Source of the DNA: Azolla caroliniana
Lineage: Eukaryota > Polypodiophyta
Assembly: GCA_043228905.1 (NCBI GenBank)
Contig: JBHGNT010000011.1
Span: 15,376,001-15,440,000, forward strand
Direction: 5' to 3'
Length of the DNA: 64,000 nt
Made by a program: the position numbers and the translations under genes. Positions 11,776-22,300 of this stretch are shown here, one piece after another. The notes beneath the pieces were generated by a model. The model saw only the letters and a list, made by a program, of their open reading frames with translations, did not search any database and was not told the origin of the DNA. Numbering within the stretch: position 1 is the first letter of the stretch; each line of letters opens with the position of its first letter.

Positions 11776-14700
11776 TCACTTCGGCATGGGATGTCTCTCC
11801 AATCCGATCCTCTTCCGGCATGCTTCCAGCTTGTCGGGTGTGAGCACCTTGGTCAGCATATCCGACCCGTTCTCGACCGTATGGACCTTTGTCAGCGCGA
11901 ACTCCTTGTCTTCTATCCTTTCCCGGATCCAGTGATATCTTCGCTGGATGTGCTTCGTCCGGGAGTGATAGGCCGCGTTCTTCGCAAGGTGGATGGCACT
12001 CTGACTGTCGCAGTAGAGTCGGTACTCCTCCTGCTGGATACCGAGCTCTCTAATGAAGTCCTTCATCCATATTATTTCCTTGCCGGCTTCAACAGCCGCC
12101 ATGTAATCCGCCTCCGTGGTTGACAACGCAACCGTCTTCTGCAGCCTCGACTGCCATGAAACAGCTCCCCCTGCATACGTCATCACATACCCTGATGTGG
12201 ACCGGCTGGTATCTGCATCAGCCGACATATCCGAATCGGTAAAGCCGTCGAGTTCGGGCTTACCGGAGCCGAATCGGAGGCACACGTTTGCCGTGCCCTT
12301 CAGGTATCGGAGTATCCACTTGGCCGCGTTCCAATGCTCTTTGCCAGGATTGCTCATGTACCGGCTCACCACTCCGACTGCGTATCCAATGTCCGGTCTT
12401 GTACACACCATTGCGTACATCAAGCTTCCGACGGCAGAGGCATATGGCACTTTCATCATGTCCTCCTTCTCAGCCTTTGTCTTGGGGCTTTGCTTGCTGG
12501 ACAACTTGCAGTTTGCCGGGAGGGTCGATCCGACCGGTCTTGCTTCCGACATGTTGAACCGTTTAAGCACCTTTGTCACGTACTTCTCTTGTGACAACCA
12601 CAACTGCTTCTTGCTCCGGTCCCGAATTATGTGCATCCCTAGTATTTGTCTCGCCGGACCCAAGTCCTTCATTGAGAAGGTTCGGTGAAGAGCCTTCTTC
12701 AGCATCCGTATCTTGACCTGGTCCCGTCCGACGATCAACATGTCGTCCACGTACAGGAGGAGTATTAGAGAGTCTCCTCCTTCGAACTTCTTCACAAACA
12801 CGCAGTGGTCGGACTGCGTTTTGAGGTACCCTTCGTCGGTCATGAAGGAGTCGAACTTCCGGTACCATTGCCGGGGAGCCTGCTTCAGTCCGTAAAGGCT
12901 CTTCTTCAACCGGCATACCAGGTGCTCCTTCCCTTTCTTCTCAAATCCTTCCGGTTGCTGCATGTAGATCTCTTCTTCGAGGTCACCGTGAAGGAATGTC
13001 GTCTTCACGTCCATCTGTTCTACCTCGAGGTCCATGCTTGCCGCTATGCTCAGCACCGTCCGGATGGAGGTCATCTTCACTACCGGGGCAAATATCTCGT
13101 CGAAGTCGACGCCCTTCTTCTGCTGAAACCCCTTCACCACGATCCTGGCTTTGTATCTCGGGGGGTTTCCGGCATCTCCCGGTTTCAGCTTGAACACCCA
13201 CTTGTTTCGAAGTGCCCGCTTTCCTTTCGGCAACTCCACAAGTTCATATGTGTGGTTCTCATGCAGGGAATCCATCTCGTCCTGCATGGCACTCAACCAC
13301 CTGCGGCTTTGGGTGTCATGCTTTGCTTCTTCAAAGCTCTCCGGCTCCCCCTCGTCGGTTAGCAGCACGTGCTCTGGTTCCGGAAATCTCCGGGGGGCCC
13401 TTCTCTCTCTTAGAGGATATCTCCGTTCCGGAGCTTCGGTAACCGGTTCTTCCGATTCTTCTTCATCCGAATCCATTTCGGGATCGGGGCCGGTTCCGGT
13501 ATCATTTTCATCTTCTTCGGCCGGTTCTGTTTCTTCACCGTCTTCGGCCGGATCCTCGAGTGCTAACCGGTCCCTTGCCGGTCGGGACTGCTCCTCGTAG
13601 AGTTGATCCTCACCGGTCGACTTGGAGCTCTTCATCTTCTTCTCCGACTCCCAGTCGGCGAGTGTCTTGTTCTCCATGAAGATGATATCACGACTCCGGA
13701 ATATCTTCTTGTCGACCGGGTCCCATACTCGGTAGCCGAACTCGTCATCGCCGTAACCGAGGAATATGCATGGCCGGGTCTTTGGATCTAGCTTTCCTCT
13801 CCGGTCCTTTGCCACATGCACGTATGCGAGACACCCGAACACCTTCAGATGCCGGTAGGATACTTCCCTACCGGTCCACACTCTCTGCGGCGTGTCTCCG
13901 TCCAAAGGTACTGAGGGTGATCTGTTTATCACGTATGTCGCCGTCGACATCGCCTCAGCCCAAAACCCCTTGGGTAATTCCGCATGCGCCAGCATACTCC
14001 GGACCCTCTCCATTATGGTCCGATTCATCCTCTCGGCCAGCCCGTTCAGTTCCGGTGTCTTCGGCACAGTAAACTCGAGCCGGATTCCCTTCGAGCGACA
14101 GTACTCCACGAACTGCCCCCGGTATTCCCCTCCGTTATCCGCTCGTATCGCTTTCAGCTTCTTGCCGGATTCCCTTTCCACTCTCGCGTGGAGTTCTTTG
14201 AAGACGCACAACACTTGGTCCTTTGTCTTCAACGGTGCCGTCCACAGCTTCCGGCTGTGATCATCAATGAATGTTATGAAGTACTGGGCTCCGCCATGTG
14301 ACTTCGTTTCTACCTGACACACATCAGTGTGCACCAACTCCAATGGTGCGCTACGTCTCGTCGGTGGCCTTGAGTGGAAGGAGGTTCGGTTCTGCTTACC
14401 GGCCAGGCAATCGGTGCACTTCTCCAGGTGCACATGCTTCACTGGAATAAGGTTGTCTTCTGCAAGCCTCTTCATCCCCTTCTCACTCATGTGGCACAGT
14501 CTCTTGTGCCACAGCTCACCGGCAGTGTCGGCTGCCACGTTCAACTCTTCCGGACACAACCAGGCATTCATAAGGTACAGTGTGTTGACTTTCCGGGCCC
14601 GAGCCACTATCAGGCTCCCCTTGCTGAACTTCATTACGCCGTTCCGGATGCTACCTGTGTAGCCTTCATCGTCTAGCCTCCCGGCCGAAATCAGGTTCAA

Positions 14701-15849
14701 TCGAACCTCCGGAACGTGTCTGACATCCTTCAGCAGCATTTTGCATCCGGTCGAGGTTGTCACCCACACGTCTCCTATGCCGGCAATCCGGCACGTACCT
14801 TCATTTCCCATCCGAACACAGCCATGCTCACCGGCTGTGTAGGATGAGAAGTATCTTCTCTCCGGGGTCAGGTGGAACGATGCTCCGGAATCGACCACCC
14901 AGGTCGTCTCATCGCCGGCAATGTTTAGTTCACCTTCTTCGGTGATGAGCATGATTTCTTCCTCACTTGCCGCGAGTGCCGTCGTTCCTTTCCGGTCCTG
15001 CCCTCGCCGATCCGGACCTCTCCGGTCCGTGGCTCCCCGGTATGCACCGTTTCTCTCCGGTGGCTTCTTCGAATCGGTGTCGTCGGCTCCGTTGTCCTTT
15101 CGGTAATGCCGACAATTCTTCCGGAAGTGCCCCGGCTTCCCACAGTGGAAGCATGTGGGTCTTCCTCTTGACTGCGACCGGGTCCCCGACTTCTCCCGTC
15201 TTTGCGGACTCCGGTTCCATTGTCTTCCCCGTTCCGATTCGGTAAGCAGCGCCTTCGAGTCGGAGGCCGGTTCTTTATCTCTCCGACGCGCTTCCTCATT
15301 CAAAATACTTGTCTTTACCGTTTGTAGGGACAAGTTATCTTCCGTGCAGGAGGTGCTGAGAGTCACCACCAAGTTCTCCCAGCTTTCCGGCAATGTACAC
15401 ATCAGAATGATGGCTTGCATTGCATCCTCCAACGGGAACTTGATCGCCGCAAGCTGGTTCACGAATCCCATGAACGTGCTTACGTGTTCCACCATACTCT
15501 CGCGGTCCCGGTACTTGAGGTTCACTATCTTCCTCATCAGGGAGGTCCGGTTCAACGCGTTCTTCCTCTCGTAGAGGCCCGACAGCTTCCGCCACATCTC
15601 ATATGCGTTGGTGTCGTTCGCCACATGTTGTAGAACGCTCACGTCCACGTATTGCCGAATGGTTGCAACGGCTTTCCGGTTCAGAAGCCTCCATTCCGAC
15701 TAAAGTACTCCCTTCGGTATTTCCGACCTGTCAATCGGTTCGTACAGGTCCCGAACAATCAAAAGATCCTCCATCTTGATCTTCCAGTCGGCGTAATTCT
15801 GCGCATTCAGCACCATCATCCCCGACTGCCTGCTGCCGCCGCCTTCCAT
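11776..15849 (-). pseudogene. CopB gag-pol polyprotein (copia), one in-frame stop
   Basis: ATG at 15849-15847 (MEGGGSRQSGMMVLNAQNY) opens 49 codons, then TAG at 15702-15700. The same frame then runs uninterrupted to 11776. Expected Gln at the stop suggests CAG to TAG. Domains in order (residues from the ATG, approximate): Gag 1-190; CCHC CFHCGKPGHFRKNC 233-246; protease VDSGASFHLTP about 320; GAG-pre-integrase; integrase (LVHTDVC, RADNGGEY) 500-660; RT (MDVKTTFLHGDLEEE, YVDDMLIVG) 870-1110; RNase H (FTDSDMSADADTSRS, TKHIQRRYHWIRE) 1150-1330. Order PR-INT-RT-RH is Ty1/copia, likely Tork/Tnt1-like. Apart from the one nonsense codon it looks competent. Confidence 0.9.
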
Positions 15850-15879
15850 TTTCTGCAGCAGCCTGCTCTGATACCAAAT

Positions 15880-16362
15880 TGATGAAAAAAATCAATCGAC
15901 ACTTTCCAAACTTCACCTCTCGGCCACAACCAAGGAAACACACGAATCGTTGTTGCAGAAAATGGGAAATGTAGAAGTAAATAAGTGGACACACGATTTA
16001 ACGTGGAAAACCCTGTACGGGAAAAACCACAGGAGTACAAGACTCCGAACCAAAACTATGCACAGAGAAGTATACAATGGCGAGCTGCAAAGCGACGACC
16101 TTGAGCTCGCTGTCCTCGCCACAGGCGGCGGAAATACACAGAGGCGTCGACCTCTTCCTCTCTCACGCTCTATCTCTCTCACAGCTGCTCTCTCTTCACT
16201 CCTCTTGAGTGGAAAAACAGAAAAATGAGTAGCCCCATTAAAACTGTTTGCCCTAAGTCATATTTATACACATATGACTTTGGGGCTATTTACAACTATA
16301 GCCTCAAGGGCCCTTGGCAAACATATTCACAGATATGTCCCCGCATCCGGATCTCTCTCCGG
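15880..16362 (-). repeat. 5' LTR of CopB, promoter-distal part (interrupted by GypA)
   Basis: It is homologous to 11157-11642. It contains the dyad AAGTCATAT (16255-16263) and ATATGACTT (16272-16280) around a minus-strand TATAA. It is followed on the minus strand by the iMet site TGGTATCAGAGC (about 15876-15865). It ends at CCGG, the GypA target duplication. The rest is at 23650-23774. Confidence 0.93.
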
Positions 16363-17162
16363 TGTCGTGAAGAAAACCGTCCATAGGCGGAATCGGCGCA
16401 CCAAGGCGTGGGAACCGGTTCTTCACGCGCGCACGCTCCGAGTTGTACATAGAAACGAATTGAGAGGATAATCGGCAGGAACGGGCCCTAACTCAAGTGG
16501 AGACAAAGACCGCGCGAACAGTCTTTTCGGTCGCGCGCGCGAACTGTACGAGTCGGCGGCGTAACTACGCGGATCCGTGAAAAACGGAGCGGATCCCTGT
16601 CCAAAAGGGACAGGGAATAAAGCTGACACGACGGCCTGTTCGTCGGCCTATATAAGGAGCGGGAAAGAGCTGTTGCAGGGATCTGGCGCGGAGAGGACGA
16701 AGTGCTGTCGGACCGTTTCTGGACGCTTCGCTCTCTCTGTTTCCTTCCTTCTTGAGCTCCAAAGCTTTCTGTGCAGGGTTCCGGGGAGGCTCGCGCTGTT
16801 TCGAGGAACGCCCGAGTGCTTCCGGCAGCACCTCCGACCTGCTACCCCCCCCCCATTTCCCCGTTTGTGCGTCGAAGCGAACAGGCATCGGCATCTGTTC
16901 GCCGGCCTGTTCGGTTGCAACCAACCTGTGCCCCATCGGGGGTTGTAGTCGTGTTAGCCATTTTGTTAATACACATATTTAGTCATTCGCATCCGTCTGT
17001 GTCGGTGTCTGTTCGCGTTCTCCGTGCTGAAGGGCCGTGTCCCTGTGTATCCCCGGTCCTGCGTAGCCGGTTCTCTCTCTTTCTCCTCCCTCGCTTGCTC
17101 TTTGGTTCGAGACCCCCGCGGTCCCGCCTCTATTCCACACGCACTTGCGTAATATCTCGACA
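16363..17162 (+). repeat. 5' LTR of GypA (800 bp)
   Basis: TGTCGTGAAGAA...CTCGACA. TATA box TATATAA is at 16649-16655. Just upstream, U3 has two adjacent hairpins: GGATCCGT near 16570 with a nearby ACGGAGCGGATCC, and CCCTGTCC (about 16595-16602) with GGGACAGGG, loop AAAA. A C homopolymer lies near 16847-16856. An A-rich segment TTGTTAATACACATATT lies near 16963. Confidence 0.93.
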
Positions 17163-17165
17163 TCT

Positions 17166-17185
17166 TTGGTGAACCCGACGTGAAA
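17166..17185 (+). promoter_or_regulatory. GypA primer-binding block, tRNA not assigned
   Basis: TGGTGAACCCGACGTGAAAG begins 4-5 nt after the LTR. GTGAACCCGACGTGAAAG is also found after the 5' LTRs of GypB (24853), GypC and GypD. It does not match the iMet site used by the copia elements here, and I could not assign a tRNA from memory. Confidence 0.7.
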
Positions 17186-17206
17186 GAGGCGGCAGAAGAG
17201 CAGAAG

Positions 17207-19333
17207 ATGAGGGGGTCGGATCTCGCAGAGGCCATGGCTTCGGCCGTGGATCGGATCGTAAACGCGCGCGAGGGTACCGGTGCCCTCGACAGAGCTATTG
17301 AGGCGGTCGTCGGCACGATCGGCCGGTTCGATGGGAGGGATGCCACGAAGTATCTGGCGTCCTACGGTGCAGAAATGTTGATGCGGGACATTCCGGAAGA
17401 AAGGCGTCTTGCCGGTTTTCCCCGAGTGGCAATGCCGAGCATCCATGCGGAGGTGCTCGAGGTGCGGGCGGAGAGCCGTACCTGGGAGGAGTTCGAAGGT
17501 CGGCTCCTAGAGAAATACGGGCTGGACGACGCGCTCCGGCTTTCGAAGCGAAGGTTCATGGAATGGGTGGAGTCCCCGGGGAAGGGAAGAAACGCGTCGG
17601 CACTCCTCCGGGAGTTCGAGGAAAACTTTGCGCGCCTTTCGGCGCTCGACCGAACCATCCTGGACACGAGCCGGGTCTTGCTGTTTGTCAAGTCGGTCGA
17701 CGAGCGGGATCGGGAGCAAGTGGGCCTCTTGCTGGAAACCGAAGACGGGCTCACTACCGACTGGGCGGCTGTCAGGAAGGTCTGTGGCCGTTTCGACAAA
17801 CGGCGAGAATGGGCGGATAACGGGGCGACTGGGTCGGGCTCGGTCGCAGCAAGGAAGCTCGAACCAGCGCCACAGGTGCGCAAGGAAGAGACCCGGGAGT
17901 GGTTGGAAACCGGTTCGGCTTCGACCGGCGTAGTCAGAGGCTCAACCGGAGGAGCGGCGCTGGAGGAATTGACGAAGGCGATAAAGGACCTCCAAATCGC
18001 GCAGGCCCGAAGGGAAGGAGGCGAACCGGCTCGTGACCGACGGCCGGCGGCAGGAAACAGGTGCATGTGGTGCGATGAAGTCGGCCACGTTCGGAAGGAC
18101 TGCGGCGACTTCGCGGAGGCGCTGAGGGACCGGGTGGTGTACCTGTGGGAAGGACGGGTGCATGCCAGCGACACCCGAAGGGCCCTGAGCCGAAACGACG
18201 GAAAGGGTGGTATGAAAAGGTTGATGGAAGAGGCGGCGGCCCGACACGCGGAAACCGTCCACTACTCGGCGTCGGCCGGCATTCGAGTCGGGGGCGGCGA
18301 GGCCCGAAAGGAAAGCAAAGCCGGATTCTGGCCGACGATGCTGGAAGGCCTTGCCGGTGCAGGGCTTAAAAGGGAGGAATCGGACCGTGCGGAGAAACGG
18401 GTACGGGAGATGACCGGGTGGAGCGACCCGGTCGAGGAAAGGACGGGCTTCGTGGAAGCCGCTTGGCGGAACTACGAGGCTCTGGTAGAAGAGAAGCGGG
18501 TGGGAAAACCCGGGACGACCGGGCCCTCACAACGATACGAGACCCGGTCCGGGCCACGACGGGACGAAGCCGGCAGGGCCGGTACGCAAGATAAACCCCA
18601 GAAGGGCGGGTACCGTCTGGGGACGGAGATAGAAAGAACCACGGACTTACGAAAGGTCCTGGAGGAACGGATCCTCGACAGCAAGGTGGAGCTGTCGCTA
18701 CGGGAGGTGCTTGGAATCGCCAAGAAGGAGTTCCACGACTCCATCGTGGACTTGGTGAAACGGAAGAGGCTGTCAACGGAGACAGAACCGGAAAGACCGG
18801 TGGAAGTGCGGACGACGCACCTAGACGACATGGCGCTGGGAGACGAGTGGGCGGAAAGCCACTATTCGAGACCGCACTGGGCCCGAGCGACCACGGAAAC
18901 CCCGGTGAAGATCGGCGATGTCCAGGAACCGGTGATAGCTTTGGTGGACCACGGATCGGAGATCAATTTGATGTCCATGGACTTCTATAAGAAGGGCAAA
19001 TGGCCGATCAACACCAAGCACGGGTGGAAAATAAGGGCAGCAACGCACGCCACCGAGGAACTGCACGGGGCCTGTCCGAATGTGCGAGTCAAGATCGGCG
19101 ACGTCGAGATTGACCAGCACTTCTTCGTGCAGGAGACGTCTTCGCATCCGGTCATACTGGGAGAGCCGTACATCACGGCGGCGCGAATGGAGACCAAGGT
19201 GCTGGACAATGGTTCGGCCTATGCGCGGGTCAAGAGCCAGGACGGGCGCCATTCGGTCCAGTTTTTGACGGTTAGGCCGAACCACGAGCGTAACCGCGAC
19301 TCCCTCGGTTCCGATAACCGAGAGGATTTTTAG
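17207..19333 (+). CDS. GypA Gag-protease polyprotein (708 aa)
   Basis: ATG 17207 is chosen because GypC starts at the same place (MKGADLAEAMA against MRGSDLAEAMA). An earlier in-frame GTG is not needed. Gag covers about residues 1-270, with LLEKYGLDDALRLS and a FDKRREW end. One CCHC knuckle, CMWCDEVGHVRKDC, is at about 285-298. An aspartic protease lies near 580, where the active-site box reads VDHGSEINLM: Asp-His-Gly in place of the usual Asp-Ser/Thr-Gly. It is followed by PVILGEPYITAARMETKVLDNGS. The stop TAG (19331-19333) directly follows a run of five T, GATTTTTAG, and pol lies in the -1 frame. It would form the particle and process polyproteins. Confidence 0.88.
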   Translation: MRGSDLAEAMASAVDRIVNAREGTGALDRAIEAVVGTIGRFDGRDATKYLASYGAEMLMRDIPEERRLAGFPRVAMPSIHAEVLEVRAESRTWEEFEGRLLEKYGLDDALRLSKRRFMEWVESPGKGRNASALLREFEENFARLSALDRTILDTSRVLLFVKSVDERDREQVGLLLETEDGLTTDWAAVRKVCGRFDKRREWADNGATGSGSVAARKLEPAPQVRKEETREWLETGSASTGVVRGSTGGAALEELTKAIKDLQIAQARREGGEPARDRRPAAGNRCMWCDEVGHVRKDCGDFAEALRDRVVYLWEGRVHASDTRRALSRNDGKGGMKRLMEEAAARHAETVHYSASAGIRVGGGEARKESKAGFWPTMLEGLAGAGLKREESDRAEKRVREMTGWSDPVEERTGFVEAAWRNYEALVEEKRVGKPGTTGPSQRYETRSGPRRDEAGRAGTQDKPQKGGYRLGTEIERTTDLRKVLEERILDSKVELSLREVLGIAKKEFHDSIVDLVKRKRLSTETEPERPVEVRTTHLDDMALGDEWAESHYSRPHWARATTETPVKIGDVQEPVIALVDHGSEINLMSMDFYKKGKWPINTKHGWKIRAATHATEELHGACPNVRVKIGDVEIDQHFFVQETSSHPVILGEPYITAARMETKVLDNGSAYARVKSQDGRHSVQFLTVRPNHERNRDSLGSDNREDF

Positions 19334-22300
19334 AGAGGGCTGCCAAGGCGTGGGGCCGCGACAGTCCGGACACCCCGGGAAAACCCCACACCTGTACGAT
19401 AAAACCGAAGAAACCTTGTACCATAGGTAGGGAATTTTTGTTCTCCGACAACGGAGCGTGTGCGATGGTCGGCATCGCCGGCCGAGAGAAAACAAAGACG
19501 GAGGCGAGACTTCGAGCGTGCGGAGTTCTCGGCCCGGACGAGGAAATCAACGGAGCCGTGGAGGCGGTCTCATTCGACGACACCTTGGGAATGCTGGGAA
19601 AGGTAGTCGAAGAAGGCCTTAACGACGACCGGACGATACCGGTGTGTTCCGAGGAGATGTACGAAGTCATCGCGGACTTCGGTCGAGGGCTCGAGTCAGT
19701 TCGGACGGCCCACGTAAACACCAAGTACAAGACTGTGGACCGGAAGGTAAGGCCAGTAGCGGCACCCTTACCGGAGGACAGCGCGTCGAGAATCAAAGGG
19801 GTTGCATCAGACCCTAGTCTACGAGATCCGGCCTGCATAGGGCACACCTTCACTGACGAGACGCTCCGAGAGCTCAAAATCGGTGGGGGCGGGTTCCTAC
19901 TGCCGGCGGAGGAAGACCGGTTTCGGAGAATGCTCGGAAGGCACGGGAAAGCCTTCGCATTCTCGCCGGAGGAAATCGGGTGCGTTGACCCGACGATCGT
20001 GGAGCCGATGGTGATATTCACGGTACCGCATGTACCATGGAATCTCAAGCCAATCCCGGTTCCGAGAGCTCACATCCCGAAGTTGATGGAGCTGCTGAGG
20101 CAGAAAGTTGATATGGGAATTCTTGAGCCGTCGAGCGCCCCATATTCGAATCGATGGTTTACCGTACCGAAGAAAAACGGTTCGCTGCGCTTCATCCAGG
20201 ACCTGCAGCCGGTCAATCGAGTGACCATTCGGAACGCAGGAATCGGACCGACCATAGACGAGTTCGCGGAGGCCTTCGCCGGAAGGTCAATTTACTCGGT
20301 CGGGGATCTATACTCAGGGTACGACCAGTTCCAGCTGGCCGTGGAGAGCAGAGACCTTACGACGATGCGAACTCCCCTCGGCCTAGTTCGGATGTGTACA
20401 CTGCCGCAAGGAGGGACCAACTCGGTGGCCCACATGGTGAATGCGATGAACAAGGTTCTGAGGGACTGTGTCCCGGACATTACCATGCCGTTTCTGGACG
20501 ACATCCCGATCAAGGGATGCCCGGTGGAAGAAAAGGACGAGACGATCGGGCCGGACGGATGCCGGCGATTCGTGGCGACGCACGTCGACGACTGCGAGAA
20601 GGTGCTGCAAAGGCTAGAGGATGCGAGACTCACCTTCTCCGGGGAGAAGTCGGCCTTCGGGCAGTCAGAAATCATGGTGGTCGGACACCTGTGCGGACCA
20701 TATGGCCGGAAACCGTCTCCGGCGAAGGTAGAAGCCATCTCCGCGATGAAGCCCGACTGCAGCTCGGTCACGGAAGTACGGAGATTCCTGGGGGCATGCG
20801 CGTTCTACCACATATGGATCCCGCATTACGCACACGTCGCGGAGCCACTGTACGGGTTGCTGAAAAAGGGGCGAAGGTTCGAATGGCTAGACAAGCACGC
20901 GGAATCGGTCCGGAAGCTGAAAGAGGCCCTTGCAGCGGCACCGGCACTCCGGAAGGCGGTTTACGGGAAGGGTACCCCGGTATTCATAACGGTGGATACC
21001 AGTCCGACCGGGATCGGATGGGTCGTGAACCAGGAAGACGAGGACGGCAATCGGTTTCCGATCCGATTCGGCGCGAAAGTCCTCAGTGAACGGCAGCGAG
21101 GGTACGCCCAGGTTAAACGCGAACTCTGGGGTATTGTTTCGGCGGTTAAGGCCGACAAAGACTACCTGATAGGGACGGAAGTGATCATCGAGACGGATTG
21201 CCTGCCGATTCTCGGTATGGTTTCCGGATGCGCGACTCCGGACCTGGCGATGCTCAGGTGGATAGCGTACATCAAGTCCCTGGACCCGGAAATACGACAC
21301 ATTTCCGGGAAAGACAACGCCATGGCCGACATGCTTTCGAGGGCGAGGTTCGACGACGAGGGCGGCATGGTTTCGGAAGACGAAGAAGTCGGCGTGGATT
21401 TCTTCGAGGCGGCATACATAACGACCGACGGGGAATGGCTGCAGATCGGCGGGTTTTTGAAGACGATGACGCCCGATGCGTCATGGACGAAGGACGAGGC
21501 CAACCGGATCCGGAAGAAAGCATATCGATTCTTTCTCCGAGATGGGCATCTATGGAAGCACCCGAAGAAGAGGGACGGCGTCCCGCTCCGAGTGGTGGCG
21601 ATGAAGGAAGAACAGGAGGAGCTACTGGCGGCCTACCACGACAGCCCTTGGGCTGGACACCGTGGAACGTGGGCGACGTTTGAGAAGCTGAAGGGAAAGT
21701 ACTGGTGGCCGGGATTGTACCGGGACGTGCATCGGTTCGTGTCAACTTGCGAGAGTTGTCAGATGCACTCGATAGTCCGACACCGGGACGGGCTTCACCC
21801 TACGTACCCTCCGACTATCCACTTCAAATGGATGGTAGATCTGGTGACGATGCCGATGGGGGTAGGACAGATGCGGTATCTGGTCCTAGCGCGGGAAGAC
21901 CTGACGAACCAGGTGGAAGGCCGAGCCCTTCAGAACAAGACGACCGCGGCCGTGTGTCGGTTCCTAGTCGAGGACGTGATATGCCGGTACGGGTGCGTCG
22001 GGAAGATCGTGGCTGACCGAGGGGAGTTGGACGCCGAAGAGGCCGCGGAGCTGTTCGACCGGCTTGGAGTCAAGCTCTCGCTCACCACTGCGTACAATCC
22101 GGAGGCGAATGGAAAGGTGGAGCGCGGACACGGACCGATCGTCAAGGCGTTGATTCGGGCATGCGGAGGCCAAGTCGGTAACTGGCCGCGGCTGCTACCT
22201 TATGCTTTGTGGGCAGACCGGACCACGCACAGTTCGGTAACCGGGTACATGCCGACGGAGCTCATGTTCGGCCAGAAGCCGATCATGCCGATTGAACGGA

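Noticed and set aside
12116-12688. Plus-strand frames of 100-190 codons opposite CopB pol, and similar frames opposite GypA and GypC pol
   Set aside because: They are antisense shadows of GC-rich coding sequence. The real protein is on the other strand with recognisable motifs.
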